Made by a program: the position numbers and the translations under genes. Shown piece by piece: positions 45,551 through 55,277 of a stretch of DNA of 64,000 nt. A model generated the notes under the pieces. It worked only from the letters and a program-made list of their open reading frames with translations. It had not been told where the DNA came from and did not search any database. How positions within the stretch are numbered: the stretch's first letter is position 1; each line of letters begins with the position of its first letter. The stretch covers positions 1-64,000 of the forward strand of contig CAMBPO010000007.1 in NCBI GenBank assembly GCA_945869725.1, read 5' to 3'. Source of the DNA: Klebsiella pneumoniae. GTDB lineage: Bacteria > Pseudomonadota > Gammaproteobacteria > Pseudomonadales > Pseudohongiellaceae.

Positions 45551-46830
45551 CCAAACAAGCCCATAAAGAACAAGGTCAGAGCGTCCATCAGCCGCTTGAG
45601 AAGGCCACCGCGTTCCAGAGATTTCATAGCAACAATATCTCCAGTAAAGAGCACTTCGTCATCAAGCGTGACCTGCACACTGCCCAGTACCTGGCCCGCT
45701 TCAATTGCACCACGCAAGGTTTCCTGTGTGCTCAGCGTAGTTACCAGATCGCCTGCCCGGCCGCGCGGCAGAGTAATCAGCACTTCACTCGGAATACCGA
45801 CGTCGATAGTATTCTCGGCAGCAGACCAGATGCGCAGAGATTCAACCACCTGATTGGCTTCAAACAGTCGGTGTGATTCAAAAAAGCGGAAGCCATAACT
45901 GAGCATTTTCTGTGCTTCAACAGCACGCGCCTCTTCGCTGGCGGTTCCCATCACCACAGCGATCAGGCGCATGCCATCACGCTCGGCAGAGGCGACAAGA
46001 CAAAATCCCGCTGGGGTTGTCCAGCCGGTCTTCATGCCATCGACGGTATTGTCACGGAATAGCAGGGTATTTCGATTAGGCTGGCTGATGCCATTAAACG
46101 TGAACTCACGTTCCGCATACATACGGTAGTGCACGGGGTGCTCAAGAATTTTGACCCGCGCCAACGTCGCCAGATCACGAGCAGACATCAGATTGGTCTG
46201 ACCCGTGTCATCCAGGCCGCTTGAGTTCACAAAGTAAGAACTGTTCATGCCCAGGCGGCGGGCATGCTGATTCATAAGATCGGCAAACGCTTCTTCGCTG
46301 CCGGCAATATGTTCGGCCATCGCGACGCTGGCATCGTTGCCCGACTGGATGATAATGCCGCGCAACAGATCCTCGACCCGAACGTAGCTGTTGACGTCAA
46401 CAAAGGTCTTGGAGCCTTGGGTACGCCATGCTCTCTCGCTGATAAACACCATATCATCCAGGCTCAGGTTGCCATTATCAATCTCGTACTCCGCTACGTA
46501 AGCAGTCATGATCTTGGTCAGGCTGGCAGGCGGCAGCGCTTCATCGGAGTTCATCTCCATGATGGCATGACCGGTCACAGCATCAATCAGAATATAACTG
46601 CTGGCGGCGATGTCCGGCGCTCTCGGCACAATGGCTTGCATCGCCGGCGAAGGCATCGGAGTTGGCGCGGGTGCAGGCGCTGGTGTCGTTTGCGCAAACG
46701 ACAACACGGATGTGCTGAGAGCGATAGACCCAGCCAGTAATAACGCAAGGCATCGGTTTGTCCGACTCAATGGGGTAACTTCTGATTGTGCTCGATTTGT
46801 CATACCAAAAATCCTGTTGTGTAACATCAT
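45547..46830 (-). CDS. dacA: D-alanyl-D-alanine carboxypeptidase, PBP5/6 type
   Basis: This enzyme trims the terminal D-Ala from peptidoglycan pentapeptides. It has a signal peptide (to about residue 46, SFAQT) and a Pro/Ala-rich linker (TPAPAPAPTPMPSP). The active-site triad motifs are SLTK, SGND and KTGWT, and a C-terminal amphipathic anchor ends the chain ([18 protein letters not shown]). The length of 427 is slightly above E. coli DacA (403). The ATG overlaps the rlpA stop by 4 bases. The Pro/Ala linker after the signal is not usual for PBP5. Confidence 0.95.
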   Translation of the reverse strand: MMLHNRIFGMTNRAQSEVTPLSRTNRCLALLLAGSIALSTSVLSFAQTTPAPAPAPTPMPSPAMQAIVPRAPDIAASSYILIDAVTGHAIMEMNSDEALPPASLTKIMTAYVAEYEIDNGNLSLDDMVFISERAWRTQGSKTFVDVNSYVRVEDLLRGIIIQSGNDASVAMAEHIAGSEEAFADLMNQHARRLGMNSSYFVNSSGLDDTGQTNLMSARDLATLARVKILEHPVHYRMYAEREFTFNGISQPNRNTLLFRDNTVDGMKTGWTTPAGFCLVASAERDGMRLIAVVMGTASEEARAVEAQKMLSYGFRFFESHRLFEANQVVESLRIWSAAENTIDVGIPSEVLITLPRGRAGDLVTTLSTQETLRGAIEAGQVLGSVQVTLDDEVLFTGDIVAMKSLERGGLLKRLMDALTLFFMGLFG

Positions 46831-47702
46831 TCTTCAACCACGTAGGGTTGCCCCAGATTTGCGGACTGCATCAGGTTAGAAATTCTCTCGATCTCACTCG
46901 GGTCAGATATGGGGCCAACCCGCACACGATGCAACTGCTGACTGGTATCGGCTGCCTGAATGGAGCGTATAAACACCGGGCGACTGGTGAGATCGCGCAG
47001 GCGGTCGGATAAGCGCTGCGCTGCGCGCAAGTCTGAAAACGCACCAGCCTGAAGATAACGATCACCCGCGGCGACTGCCGCTGAAGCAGTCACCGTGGTG
47101 GCAGGGTTGGTCGCCGTATTGGCCGCCAGTATGACATTCTGAGAAGGCACTATCGCTTCAATATGCACCAACGCTGTGCCTTGATTCGAGAAACCCAGCT
47201 TGTACGCGGCTGCATAGGAAAGATCAATGACCCGGTCATTATGGAAAGGCCCGCGATCATTCACTCTCACTACAATACTGCGCTGATTTTCCAGATTGGT
47301 TACCCTGACAAAACTCGGTATAGGCAAACCGGTATGTGCTGCTGACACCTGATACATGTCAAAAACCTCACCGTTGGAAGTCTGGTGGCCGTGAAATTTT
47401 TCCCCATACCATGATGCAAGGCCCGTTTGCTGAAAACCCACTTCAGTTTGCATGACGCGATAGCTGCGACCATTAACGGTATAGGGAGAGCGGTTGCCGG
47501 CCATGGTTCGATTCAGCGGCACCGGGATGACTTCACGGATCTGTGAGACATCCAGAGACTGCGATGGCGCGCGGTCCTGCGAAATACTGTATCGACCGGC
47601 ATTTGCAACGGGTGCTGTTGTTGAAGACGGCGGGACAGATGCACTTTGACAGGCCGCCAGCAACAGCACGCTGGATGACAGGAGACATAATTTAAGGTTC
47701 AA
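46827..47702 (-). CDS. rlpA: RlpA, septal lytic transglycosylase lipoprotein
   Basis: RlpA cleaves denuded glycan strands at division septa. The lipobox LLAACQS places Cys at about residue 18. A double-psi beta-barrel domain follows (TGLASWYGEKFHGHQTSNGE and VRVNDRGPFHNDRVIDLS with its catalytic Asp). A C-terminal SPOR domain (about 215-290) binds denuded peptidoglycan. In the usual order rodA and mltB lie between mrdA and rlpA. Here only 66 bases separate mrdA from rlpA. Confidence 0.95.
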   Translation of the reverse strand: MNLKLCLLSSSVLLLAACQSASVPPSSTTAPVANAGRYSISQDRAPSQSLDVSQIREVIPVPLNRTMAGNRSPYTVNGRSYRVMQTEVGFQQTGLASWYGEKFHGHQTSNGEVFDMYQVSAAHTGLPIPSFVRVTNLENQRSIVVRVNDRGPFHNDRVIDLSYAAAYKLGFSNQGTALVHIEAIVPSQNVILAANTATNPATTVTASAAVAAGDRYLQAGAFSDLRAAQRLSDRLRDLTSRPVFIRSIQAADTSQQLHRVRVGPISDPSEIERISNLMQSANLGQPYVVEE

Positions 47703-47733
47703 AGCACGTTCTCTTAAGTTCGGGTTCTAGAAA

Positions 47734-47755
47734 GCGAGCCCTTTTTAAAGCTCGC
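47734..47755 (-). terminator. Hairpin between mrdA and rlpA
   Basis: On the minus strand GCGAGC-TTTAAAAAGG-GCTCGC forms a 6-bp stem extendable by G-T pairs, followed only by TTTCT. It is a weak or partial terminator that may reduce read-through from mrdA, or it may stabilise the mrdA RNA 3' end. Confidence 0.4.
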
Positions 47756-47768
47756 GGATGTTAACGTG

Positions 47769-49730
47769 TTACGGCCCACTTGTCAGTAACATGCTCTCCT
47801 GCTCGGCTGCCTCTTTCTCGAGTATTGGCAGCATATAGGCATCAAGAACCTGTCTGGCCAACGGCCCACCAACCGAACTGCCACCCTCGCCATTCTCCAC
47901 AAACACTGCGACTGCAATTCTCGATTGCGAAGAAGCGTCAAATGCAATAAACATCGCGTGATTCAAATGCTCATCACTGATCTGATTCGGTTCTATCCGA
48001 TTGCCACTAGCATCGACCTGCACACCCACAACCTGCGCGGTTCCTGACTTGCCGCCCATCGGGTAAGCCAGCGGCTCCGCACCCGCTACAAAGGGATAAG
48101 CGGTTCCTTCCTGACGGCGAAGATTGCGGTCATAAGGCTTGCTGACGGTGTGCTCCATGGCACGACGTACCAGAGCTAGATCCTCTGCAGATGGCAGCAG
48201 TGGCTGCGACATTTCCTCGCCGTCAAACAGGATGTCAGAAAATTCGTTAGTGCCATCATTTACAGCCTTCAGAAAACGCGGGCGTTTCATCACACCATGA
48301 TTGGCAATCGTAGCGACGGCACTGGCCATCTGCAGAGTGGTCGCCTGGAACATACCGTTACCAAAGCCTTCTGCAGGGGTTTCGCCCGGATACCAAGGCT
48401 CATTTTTGACTGCCCGCTTCCAAGCAGGAGAAGGCACAATACCTCGATTGGCCTGAGGCACATCAATGCTGGCATTAGCCCCAAAACCCCAGGTCAACAG
48501 GTAATCATGGATGCCTTGAATACCCAACTCGACGGCTACATGGCTGAAATAGGTGTTACAGGACTGATAAATCGCTCGCTCCAGGTCAACCGGCCCATGT
48601 CCAGATTTATCTACCCACCACGTCCAGTCGTAATAGGGTCGCGCCCGACCCGGCAACCGATAGAACCCAGGGTCGGCAATCATGGTTTCCGGAGTGACAA
48701 TGCCATGATACAGACCTGCCAAACCAATAAACGGCTTGATTGTTGATCCTGGCACCCGCGAGTTGATAGCCCGATTGAACATTGGTGAATGGCTGGAACT
48801 GTTAAGTTCTGCCATCTGGTCGCGGGAAATTCCGGTGACAAACAAGTTGGGGTCGTAACCGGGCTTGCTGACCATGGCGAGAATTCCACCGGTGGTTGGC
48901 TCAATTGCCACGATTGCGCCGCGACGGTCTCCCAGCGCAGCCTCAGCAGCCAGTTGCAGCGAGACATCCAGATGCAACTGCAAATCACGGCCAGGCTCGG
49001 GGTCTGTACGACCGAGCACGCGCGTCACACGGCCTCGATTGTTTTTTTCGACAGTTTCAAAACCCACACGGCCATGCATAAAGTCTTCGTACGTTTTTTC
49101 GATACCGGTTTTGCCAATCTGATGGGTGCCGCGGTAGTCGCGCACATCTTCCTCAGACATAGCCTCAAGTTCGTCCCGATTGATTTCAGAAACGTAACCA
49201 AGGGCATGCGCAATCGACTCTCCAAAGGGATAGTAGCGCACCAATTGGGCTTCAACGGCAAGGCCGGGCAACTTATGCTGATTGACCGCGATGTGCGCAA
49301 TTTCATCATCGGTGAGCTGAAACTTTAGCGGCACAGAGGTGTGCGGTACAGCCCGACGACTGAGACGTGTCTGGTAATCTTCCAGGTCTTCTTCAGTCAA
49401 GCCGATTTCCCGGCGTAACAGTTCAACAGATTCTTCAAAGTCAGCGGCATTTTCACGCACAACGGTGAGGTTAAAAATGGGCCTGTTATCCGCGACCAGC
49501 ACACCCTGACGATCGTAGATCAATCCCCGGGTTGGCGGAATAAATTGAGAATGTAGGCGATTGCCTTCGGAACGCTCGGAGTAGTAAATATGATTAAAAA
49601 ACTGCAGATTGATCATCCAGCCAATCAGGATCATCACCAACAGGCAGACAACCCCGCCTGCTACAAACAAGCGTCGGTTGAAAATCTGGATTTCATGCTT
49701 ATGTGCATCTAACCTGAATTTTTTGACCAT
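47769..49730 (-). CDS. mrdA: Penicillin-binding protein 2 (elongasome transpeptidase)
   Basis: PBP2 cross-links peptidoglycan in the elongasome together with RodA, sustaining rod shape. The 653-residue protein has one N-terminal membrane helix (about residues 22-42), a dimerisation domain (IGKTGIEKTYEDFMHG), and the transpeptidase triad: STIKP near residue 330, SCNTY, and KSGTAQV. It is followed directly by rlpA, with no rodA, which normally lies next to it. Upstream genes rsfS-rlmH are in the usual order, with a 117-base gap. Confidence 0.96.
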   Translation of the reverse strand: MVKKFRLDAHKHEIQIFNRRLFVAGGVVCLLVMILIGWMINLQFFNHIYYSERSEGNRLHSQFIPPTRGLIYDRQGVLVADNRPIFNLTVVRENAADFEESVELLRREIGLTEEDLEDYQTRLSRRAVPHTSVPLKFQLTDDEIAHIAVNQHKLPGLAVEAQLVRYYPFGESIAHALGYVSEINRDELEAMSEEDVRDYRGTHQIGKTGIEKTYEDFMHGRVGFETVEKNNRGRVTRVLGRTDPEPGRDLQLHLDVSLQLAAEAALGDRRGAIVAIEPTTGGILAMVSKPGYDPNLFVTGISRDQMAELNSSSHSPMFNRAINSRVPGSTIKPFIGLAGLYHGIVTPETMIADPGFYRLPGRARPYYDWTWWVDKSGHGPVDLERAIYQSCNTYFSHVAVELGIQGIHDYLLTWGFGANASIDVPQANRGIVPSPAWKRAVKNEPWYPGETPAEGFGNGMFQATTLQMASAVATIANHGVMKRPRFLKAVNDGTNEFSDILFDGEEMSQPLLPSAEDLALVRRAMEHTVSKPYDRNLRRQEGTAYPFVAGAEPLAYPMGGKSGTAQVVGVQVDASGNRIEPNQISDEHLNHAMFIAFDASSQSRIAVAVFVENGEGGSSVGGPLARQVLDAYMLPILEKEAAEQESMLLTSGP

Positions 49731-49847
49731 GCCACCCAGCTCAACTACCTGCCTGAAAAAAACGCTTGAATTGCTTATAGGACAGGTATTTGGGAGATAA
49801 GTTTACATGGGTTTCTAATTCTGTCCAGACTTCACGAAAAACTGTAT

Positions 49848-50318
49848 TTACGCCCGATGATAGGGATGCCCCGACAGCACACTCCATACCCTGTAAATCT
49901 GCTCGGCCAGCACAATGCGCACTAACGGATGTGGCAATGTTAACGCCGACAGCGACCACTTTTCGTCTGCGCGTTGCAGGCACTCTGGGCTGAGCCCATC
50001 AGGCCCCCCTACCAACAGACTGAGGTGCCTGCCGTCATCGCGAATTGCACCGACCCGCACGGCCATGGCTTCGGTACTCAGTGAGCGCCCCAACACATCC
50101 AACGCCACCACATGGTCGCGTACCGATAATCGACTGAGCAGCGCCTCACTTTCCTGACGCATGGCTTGCTGGGTATCACTGTTTTTGGTGCGCTTACCCA
50201 GCGGCACTTCGATGCAATGCAGGCTGAATTCCGCGGGCAGGCGCTTGCTGTACTCCAGCACCCCTTCCTGCACCCAGTCTGGCATGCGGGTCCCGACAGA
50301 AATCAGATTGATCTTCAC
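49848..50318 (-). CDS. rlmH: 23S rRNA pseudouridine-1915 N3-methyltransferase RlmH
   Basis: RlmH is a SPOUT-class methyltransferase that methylates pseudouridine 1915, made by RluD, whose gene is also in this window. The 156 residues match the family length. The knotted SAM site is LLVGGPDGLSPE near residue 103 and the C-terminal LPHPLVRIVLAEQIYRVWSV is conserved. Its ATG overlaps the rsfS stop by 4 bases. Confidence 0.96.
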   Translation of the reverse strand: MKINLISVGTRMPDWVQEGVLEYSKRLPAEFSLHCIEVPLGKRTKNSDTQQAMRQESEALLSRLSVRDHVVALDVLGRSLSTEAMAVRVGAIRDDGRHLSLLVGGPDGLSPECLQRADEKWSLSALTLPHPLVRIVLAEQIYRVWSVLSGHPYHRA

Positions 50319-50671
50319 GGCATATCCGACTGATTGGCCTTAACCAGAGCCTTCATATTCCACAAGTCCTCCAGACGGTAAAGCGCCCGCGTTGCAGATA
50401 ACATGAAGTGCACAATCACATCACCAAGGTCGACCAAGACCCAGTCAGCCTGGCCACGACCTTCAACACCCTGAACCGGCACACCTGCCTTTTTGGCGTT
50501 CACAATGACTTCATCAGCCATGGCTTTGATGTGAGTACTGGACGTTCCGGTGACGATGATCATGCAATCAGTGATGGGTGTCAGGCTGCGCACATCAAAC
50601 ACTTCAATATGCTGGCCTTTGATATTTTCCAGTGAGTCAACAACCAGTTCACTGATTTGCTCGGTATTCAA
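50315..50671 (-). CDS. rsfS: Ribosome silencing factor RsfS
   Basis: RsfS binds ribosomal protein uL14 and blocks subunit joining during starvation. The 118-residue length and motifs ITDCMIIVTGTSSTHIKAMA and GQADWVLVDLGDVIVHFM are typical of the family. It lies between nadD and rlmH in the conserved order nadD-rsfS-rlmH-mrdA, and overlaps rlmH by 4 bases. Confidence 0.96.
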   Translation of the reverse strand: MNTEQISELVVDSLENIKGQHIEVFDVRSLTPITDCMIIVTGTSSTHIKAMADEVIVNAKKAGVPVQGVEGRGQADWVLVDLGDVIVHFMLSATRALYRLEDLWNMKALVKANQSDMP

Positions 50672-50721
50672 TTATGTATTGCTCCTGACTGCAGCATCCG
50701 TTTATTCAGACACTGACAAAA

Positions 50722-51354
50722 TTAAAAATAAAGCCTGTGCTCAAGAATATACCTTTGCACGGATAGCGGTAGCTGTGCAGGCATTTCACCCTGCGCCAGC
50801 GCTTGTCTGATGGCACTGGACGATACCGGAAGGTCCAGATTGTCCATATACATCAGCTTTCCACGTTGCTGACTGAACAGATCAGTCACATTGCACACCC
50901 GACGACGGGCTTGCTCTTCAGCCAAAGCAGCAGGGATTTCGCCCACTACACCCGGCCGACCCGTCACACACAAATGACAGATATCAATCAATTGTTGCCA
51001 TTCATGCCAGCCGGGCAACGACAAAAAGCTGTCCAACCCCAAAATATAGACCAGCGCAGAATCCGGAAATTCTTTCGCAAATGAGTTGAGGGTATCAACC
51101 ATGTACGAAACGCCCGGCCGCTGCAGCTCGCGCTGATCCACTACCAACCGCGGCTCATCGGCCACTGCCAATGTCAACATCCGCACCCGGTGCGCGCCCG
51201 ATGCACCTGGCTGCCCGCGGTGATTGGGCACAGCGCAGGGCACCATATGCACAACATCCAGCTCAAGCGTATTTAACACCTGTTTTACAACAGCAAGATG
51301 TGCCAGATGAACCGGGTCAAACATTCCACCCATGACCCCGATACGTCTTTGCAT
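50722..51354 (-). CDS. nadD: Nicotinate-nucleotide adenylyltransferase NadD
   Basis: NadD adenylates nicotinate mononucleotide, the step before the NAD+ synthetase encoded at 14633-16285. The nucleotidyltransferase motif is GGMFDPVHLAHL near residue 8 and the C-terminal SSSAIRQAL matches the second signature. I use the ATG at 51354 (AAGGGA 8 bases upstream), giving 210 residues, the usual length. The reading frame to 51384 would overlap proA. It begins 11 bases after the proA stop, overlapping or close-packed with it. Confidence 0.94.
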   Translation of the reverse strand: MQRRIGVMGGMFDPVHLAHLAVVKQVLNTLELDVVHMVPCAVPNHRGQPGASGAHRVRMLTLAVADEPRLVVDQRELQRPGVSYMVDTLNSFAKEFPDSALVYILGLDSFLSLPGWHEWQQLIDICHLCVTGRPGVVGEIPAALAEEQARRRVCNVTDLFSQQRGKLMYMDNLDLPVSSSAIRQALAQGEMPAQLPLSVQRYILEHRLYF

Positions 51355-51364
51355 GCAGATTCCC

Positions 51365-52624
51365 TTACGTGCGGATGTGGCCATCTCCGATCACGATGTA
51401 TTTTTGAGAAGTCAGTCCTTCCAGTCCAACCGGACCACGCGCGTGCAACTTGTCAGTGGAGATACCTATTTCGGCCCCCAAACCATATTCAAATCCATCA
51501 GCAAAACGGGTTGAAGCATTCACCATCACTGAACTGGAATCCACCTCGCGCAGAAAGCGCTGAGCGCGACGAAAATCTTCAGTAATGATGGATTCGGTAT
51601 GCGCTGAGCTGTACTTGTTGATGTGCGCAATCGCCTCATCCAGCCCGGCAACCACTTTTACTGCCAATACCGGGGCCAGATATTCTTCAAACCAGTCCTG
51701 CTCCTGCGCGGGTTTTGCGCCGGTCAACAGCGGCAATGATTTTTCGCAGGCACGCAGTTCAACATGGTGCGGCGCGAAAGCAGCCGCCAGCAACGGCAGT
51801 ACCTGCGCCGCGACCGACTCAGCCACCAACAGACTTTCCATGGTATTGCAGGTGCCATAGCGCTGGGTTTTAGCGTTCAGCGCTACCTTGACCGCCTTCA
51901 GCAGATCCGCGCCATCATCAATGTACACATGGCAATTGCCATCCAGATGCTTGATGACCGGCACCCGCGATTCAGCACTGATGCGCTCAATAAGACCTTT
52001 GCCGCCGCGTGGCACAATCACATCCACATACTGCGGCATGGTGATCAACAAACCAACGGCTGCTCTGTCGGTGGTGTCAACCACCTGCACGGCCTGCTCT
52101 GGTAAACCGGCTTTCGCAAGACCTGCCCGGATAAAACTGGCAATCGCCTGATTGGAATGAATGGCTTCCGAGCCGCCCCGTAAAATGGTGGCATTGCCCG
52201 ATTTCAGGCACAGACTGGCTGCTTCACAGGTCACATTGGGGCGCGATTCATAAATGATACCCACCACGCCCAGTGGCACCCGCATCTTACCAACCTGAAT
52301 GCCGCTGGGCATATACCGCATATCGGTCACTTCACCAACCGGATCCTGCAGCGCAGCAACCTGTCGCAGCCCTTCAATCATGCCGTCGATACGTGACGGT
52401 GTCAGAGCCAGCCTGTCCAGCATCGCCGCATCCAGACCTTTGTCACGGCCCGCCTGCAGATCCTGCTGGTTGGCTGCTTCCAGCACGGCACAACCCGATT
52501 CAATGGCATCAACCATGGCCAGCAAAGCGGCATTTTTGGTCGCTGTAGTAGCGGCGGCCATGACGCGCGAGGCCGCGCGAGCCTGCGCCCCCAGCGTATT
52601 CATATAGGTGGAAATGTCGCTCAT
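51365..52624 (-). CDS. proA: Gamma-glutamyl phosphate reductase ProA
   Basis: ProA reduces gamma-glutamyl phosphate to glutamate semialdehyde in proline synthesis. The aldehyde-dehydrogenase-fold active cysteine lies in [12 protein letters not shown] near residue 258. The PROSITE-like core [13 protein letters not shown] precedes it, and [13 protein letters not shown] is also conserved. The length of 419 matches E. coli (417). proB is not in the window. It heads proA-nadD-rsfS-rlmH-mrdA, the pseudomonad order. Confidence 0.96.
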   Translation of the reverse strand: MSDISTYMNTLGAQARAASRVMAAATTATKNAALLAMVDAIESGCAVLEAANQQDLQAGRDKGLDAAMLDRLALTPSRIDGMIEGLRQVAALQDPVGEVTDMRYMPSGIQVGKMRVPLGVVGIIYESRPNVTCEAASLCLKSGNATILRGGSEAIHSNQAIASFIRAGLAKAGLPEQAVQVVDTTDRAAVGLLITMPQYVDVIVPRGGKGLIERISAESRVPVIKHLDGNCHVYIDDGADLLKAVKVALNAKTQRYGTCNTMESLLVAESVAAQVLPLLAAAFAPHHVELRACEKSLPLLTGAKPAQEQDWFEEYLAPVLAVKVVAGLDEAIAHINKYSSAHTESIITEDFRRAQRFLREVDSSSVMVNASTRFADGFEYGLGAEIGISTDKLHARGPVGLEGLTSQKYIVIGDGHIRT

Positions 52625-52640
52625 GGGCGTGCGGATCCAG

Positions 52641-52955
52641 TCAGTCCGGTGAAAAGGCCGGCATTATAGCCCAGAAGGGGGCGCGGTGCAGCTGAAGCTC
52701 ACCCTTGATCAGCTGGATCTTTTTCGAACGCGGCAACTGCTTGATCCGATATTCCAGCTGCAAGGCGGTAACACGATCCGTGACCTCAACGGTATAAACC
52801 AATTGTAACGGCAAGCGACCACGCAAGTAACGCGCGCACAACCGGCCCTGGGATTCGTGCTCGTCAAAACGACGTTTTACATCCGTGGCTATACCTGTGT
52901 AATAGCTTTGATCACCGCACTGGATCATGTAAACAAACCAGGAAGTATCGGTCAC
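52641..52955 (-). CDS. GIY-YIG nuclease-domain protein (YhbQ/UPF0213-like)
   Basis: This 104-residue protein is a single GIY-YIG domain with [20 protein letters not shown] at the start and an arginine (KRRFDEHE) at the expected catalytic position. Small stand-alone members such as YhbQ have DNA nuclease activity in vitro but no settled role. Its ATG overlaps the stop of the MBL-fold gene by 4 bases, so both are co-expressed. It precedes proA by 16 bases. Confidence 0.9.
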   Translation of the reverse strand: MTDTSWFVYMIQCGDQSYYTGIATDVKRRFDEHESQGRLCARYLRGRLPLQLVYTVEVTDRVTALQLEYRIKQLPRSKKIQLIKGELQLHRAPFWAIMPAFSPD

Positions 52956-53845
52956 AACGCTTCCCAGATCATGGTTTCCACATCAGCGTGGCCGCCCACG
53001 ACTGCCTGATCCGGCGCAATCACGCCTGCCCGCCCCTCATCTTTAAGCTTGTGGAGATGTGCGAGCATGGTTTTTTTGGCCCACGGTATCAGATGCGGCG
53101 GCACATCGTCGTAAGCCAGCAACACCAGCTCATCCAGGATACAAGACTTCAGCGTCGCCAATGCGGTAACAATTTTTTGTTCCCGCCGTTGGCGATGCCT
53201 GATCAGTGTGATGATCATCTGCTCAGGCTCAGTCATTACCTCGCCATGCCCTGGCGCCAGCGATCGCAGAGGAAGGTTTCTTAGGTACTCCAGAGAATTC
53301 ATGTAGTCCGTCATGTTGCCATCCGGTGGCAATATGACCGGTGTTGTGCCCTGCAGAATATGATCACCGGTAAACAACATGCCGTCTTCTTCCAGCAGAA
53401 AGCACAGGTGATTGGAGACATGCCCCGGCGTATGTATCAGCCGGATACTGAAGCCATCACACGGTATCTGCTCATCGTGAGCAAAGAGGCGATCGGGACT
53501 AAAACTGCGATCCTGATACTGCGCATCGGCGTGCGGCGCCAGCCCGATCAACTGCGCGCCGGTCAGCGCCTGCAAGGCGGGAGTTCCTGGTGAGTGGTCT
53601 CCGTGCGTGTGGGTGAAAAAAATCCACTTTAACGACCTTCCCCCCAAAGCGCGCATGATTGCCTCGGTGTGTATCGGCAGAGCAGGCCCCGGATCAACCA
53701 GCGCAAGGTCACGACTCCCGATCAGATAGGTGTTGGTGCCGGGCCCGGTCATCATTCCGGCATTCGGACACAGTAACCGTTGCACCGGAATCTGCCCGGT
53801 TGTGACATCAACCGGGACACCGGCAATGAAACGGGATACTTCCAT
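52952..53845 (-). CDS. MBL-fold metallo-hydrolase (LACTB2-like)
   Basis: The 297-residue protein has the metallo-beta-lactamase motif FFTHTHGDHSPGTPALQAL near residue 80, plus later metal ligands in HTPGHVSNHLCF and the C-terminal DNA-binding-like winged helix typical of LACTB2-type hydrolases. These enzymes are often endoribonucleases or hydroxyacyl-glutathione-like hydrolases. The substrate is unknown. It begins the leftward run with the GIY-YIG gene. A gap of about 170 bases separates it from divergent serA. Confidence 0.88.
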   Translation of the reverse strand: MEVSRFIAGVPVDVTTGQIPVQRLLCPNAGMMTGPGTNTYLIGSRDLALVDPGPALPIHTEAIMRALGGRSLKWIFFTHTHGDHSPGTPALQALTGAQLIGLAPHADAQYQDRSFSPDRLFAHDEQIPCDGFSIRLIHTPGHVSNHLCFLLEEDGMLFTGDHILQGTTPVILPPDGNMTDYMNSLEYLRNLPLRSLAPGHGEVMTEPEQMIITLIRHRQRREQKIVTALATLKSCILDELVLLAYDDVPPHLIPWAKKTMLAHLHKLKDEGRAGVIAPDQAVVGGHADVETMIWEAL

Positions 53846-54017
53846 ATCTACTCACAATGATGTCGGCTGCCAAGCCAGTGAGCCGCCATGATAGCGGGTT
53901 TGACTCAACTGGCAACTGGCCTTTCGTCGCCTTTCACGTTATAAAAGGCGCTTTTCAGAAATCGCACAGCTCAGGGCAAAAAACAGGGCGTGCTATCACA
54001 GAGTGACCGCAGCCATC

Positions 54018-55199
54018 ATGCATAGAATCAAAACGTTTAATCAGATCGCCGATCTGGGACTTCAGCGCTTCCAAGGCACCCGCTACGACGTGGGCGCACA
54101 CATTACAGATGCTGATGCCATCCTGCTGCGTAGCCATAAACTTGGCACCGCGGATCTGGGCGAAACCATCAAGGCCGTTGCGCGCGCTGGCGCCGGTGTC
54201 AACAACGTACCTGTGCCTGACTGCACTGCCCGAGGGATTGTTGTATTCAACGCACCGGGTGCGAACGCCAATGCAGTAAAAGAGCTGGTGTTAAGCGGTA
54301 TGTTGCTGGCATCACGCGGGATCATTCCCGGAATTCGTTATGTAGATACTCTCAGTGCTGTAACCGATCACGCCGAACTCAACAAACTGCTGGAGGCAGA
54401 GAAAAAGCGCTTTGCCGGCAATGAACTGGCAGGCAAAACCCTCGGTATCATCGGGCTTGGCGCTATCGGTTCGCTGGTCGCTGGCATGGCGATCAATCTG
54501 GGCATGAAAGTATTGGGTTACGACCCTGCGCTGTCGGTGGATGCCGCCTGGCGTTTACCAAATCAGGTACAAAAAATTGAGAATGTCAGTGCCCTGCTGG
54601 CAAACTCCGATTATGTCAGCCTGCATCTGCCGGTGCTCGACAGTACACGCGGACTCATTAACGCTGACATGGTGGCCGTCATGAAACCCGGCCTGTGCCT
54701 GCTGAATTTTTCGCGCGATGAGATTGTTGACACAGCCGCCATTGTGACCGGACTCGAAGCGGGCGCCCTGCGAATGTATATCAGCGACTTTCCGCGCCAT
54801 GAACTGATTGGCCGCGACAATGTCATTCTGATGCCACACATCGGCGCCAGCACCGAAGAAGCCGAGGAAAACTGCGCCATCATGGCTGCCGATCAGCTGA
54901 AGGATTTCCTTGAGAATGGTAACATCCGCAACTCCGTGAACTTCCCCGCGCTGACGCTTGACCGCGTGCACGGCGCCGCTACAGGAACACGACTGTCCAT
55001 CAGCAACAAAAACGTACCCGGTATGTTGGGCAAAATCCTGTCCATCCTTGCCGAGCAGAACATAAACGTAGTCGACATGATCAACAAAAGCCGTGATGAC
55101 ATCGCCTACAACCTGATTGATCTGGCCAGCACGCCGTCGACAGAGGCGGTAAAGGCAATTGCGGCTACCGACGATGTGATCAAGGTGACTTTGTTATAA
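54018..55199 (+). CDS. serA: D-3-phosphoglycerate dehydrogenase (ACT-domain type)
   Basis: SerA oxidises 3-phosphoglycerate, the first step of serine synthesis. The NAD-binding fold has GKTLGIIGLGAIGSLVAGMA near residue 135, and the catalytic His is in MPHIGASTEEAEEN. A C-terminal ACT domain (about 320-393, NKNVPGMLGKILSILAEQNI) suggests serine feedback control. The ATG at 54018 is used (393 residues). A GTG at 54003 is also possible and neither has a strong ribosome-binding site. It is followed by serC. Confidence 0.92.
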   Translation: MHRIKTFNQIADLGLQRFQGTRYDVGAHITDADAILLRSHKLGTADLGETIKAVARAGAGVNNVPVPDCTARGIVVFNAPGANANAVKELVLSGMLLASRGIIPGIRYVDTLSAVTDHAELNKLLEAEKKRFAGNELAGKTLGIIGLGAIGSLVAGMAINLGMKVLGYDPALSVDAAWRLPNQVQKIENVSALLANSDYVSLHLPVLDSTRGLINADMVAVMKPGLCLLNFSRDEIVDTAAIVTGLEAGALRMYISDFPRHELIGRDNVILMPHIGASTEEAEENCAIMAADQLKDFLENGNIRNSVNFPALTLDRVHGAATGTRLSISNKNVPGMLGKILSILAEQNINVVDMINKSRDDIAYNLIDLASTPSTEAVKAIAATDDVIKVTLL

Positions 55200-55277
55200 G
55201 GCCTCCAAGGCGGCATAGATACAGACGACCCGACCTGAAACCTGACTTTTAAACTAACCGCTAGCAAGGATTTGACG

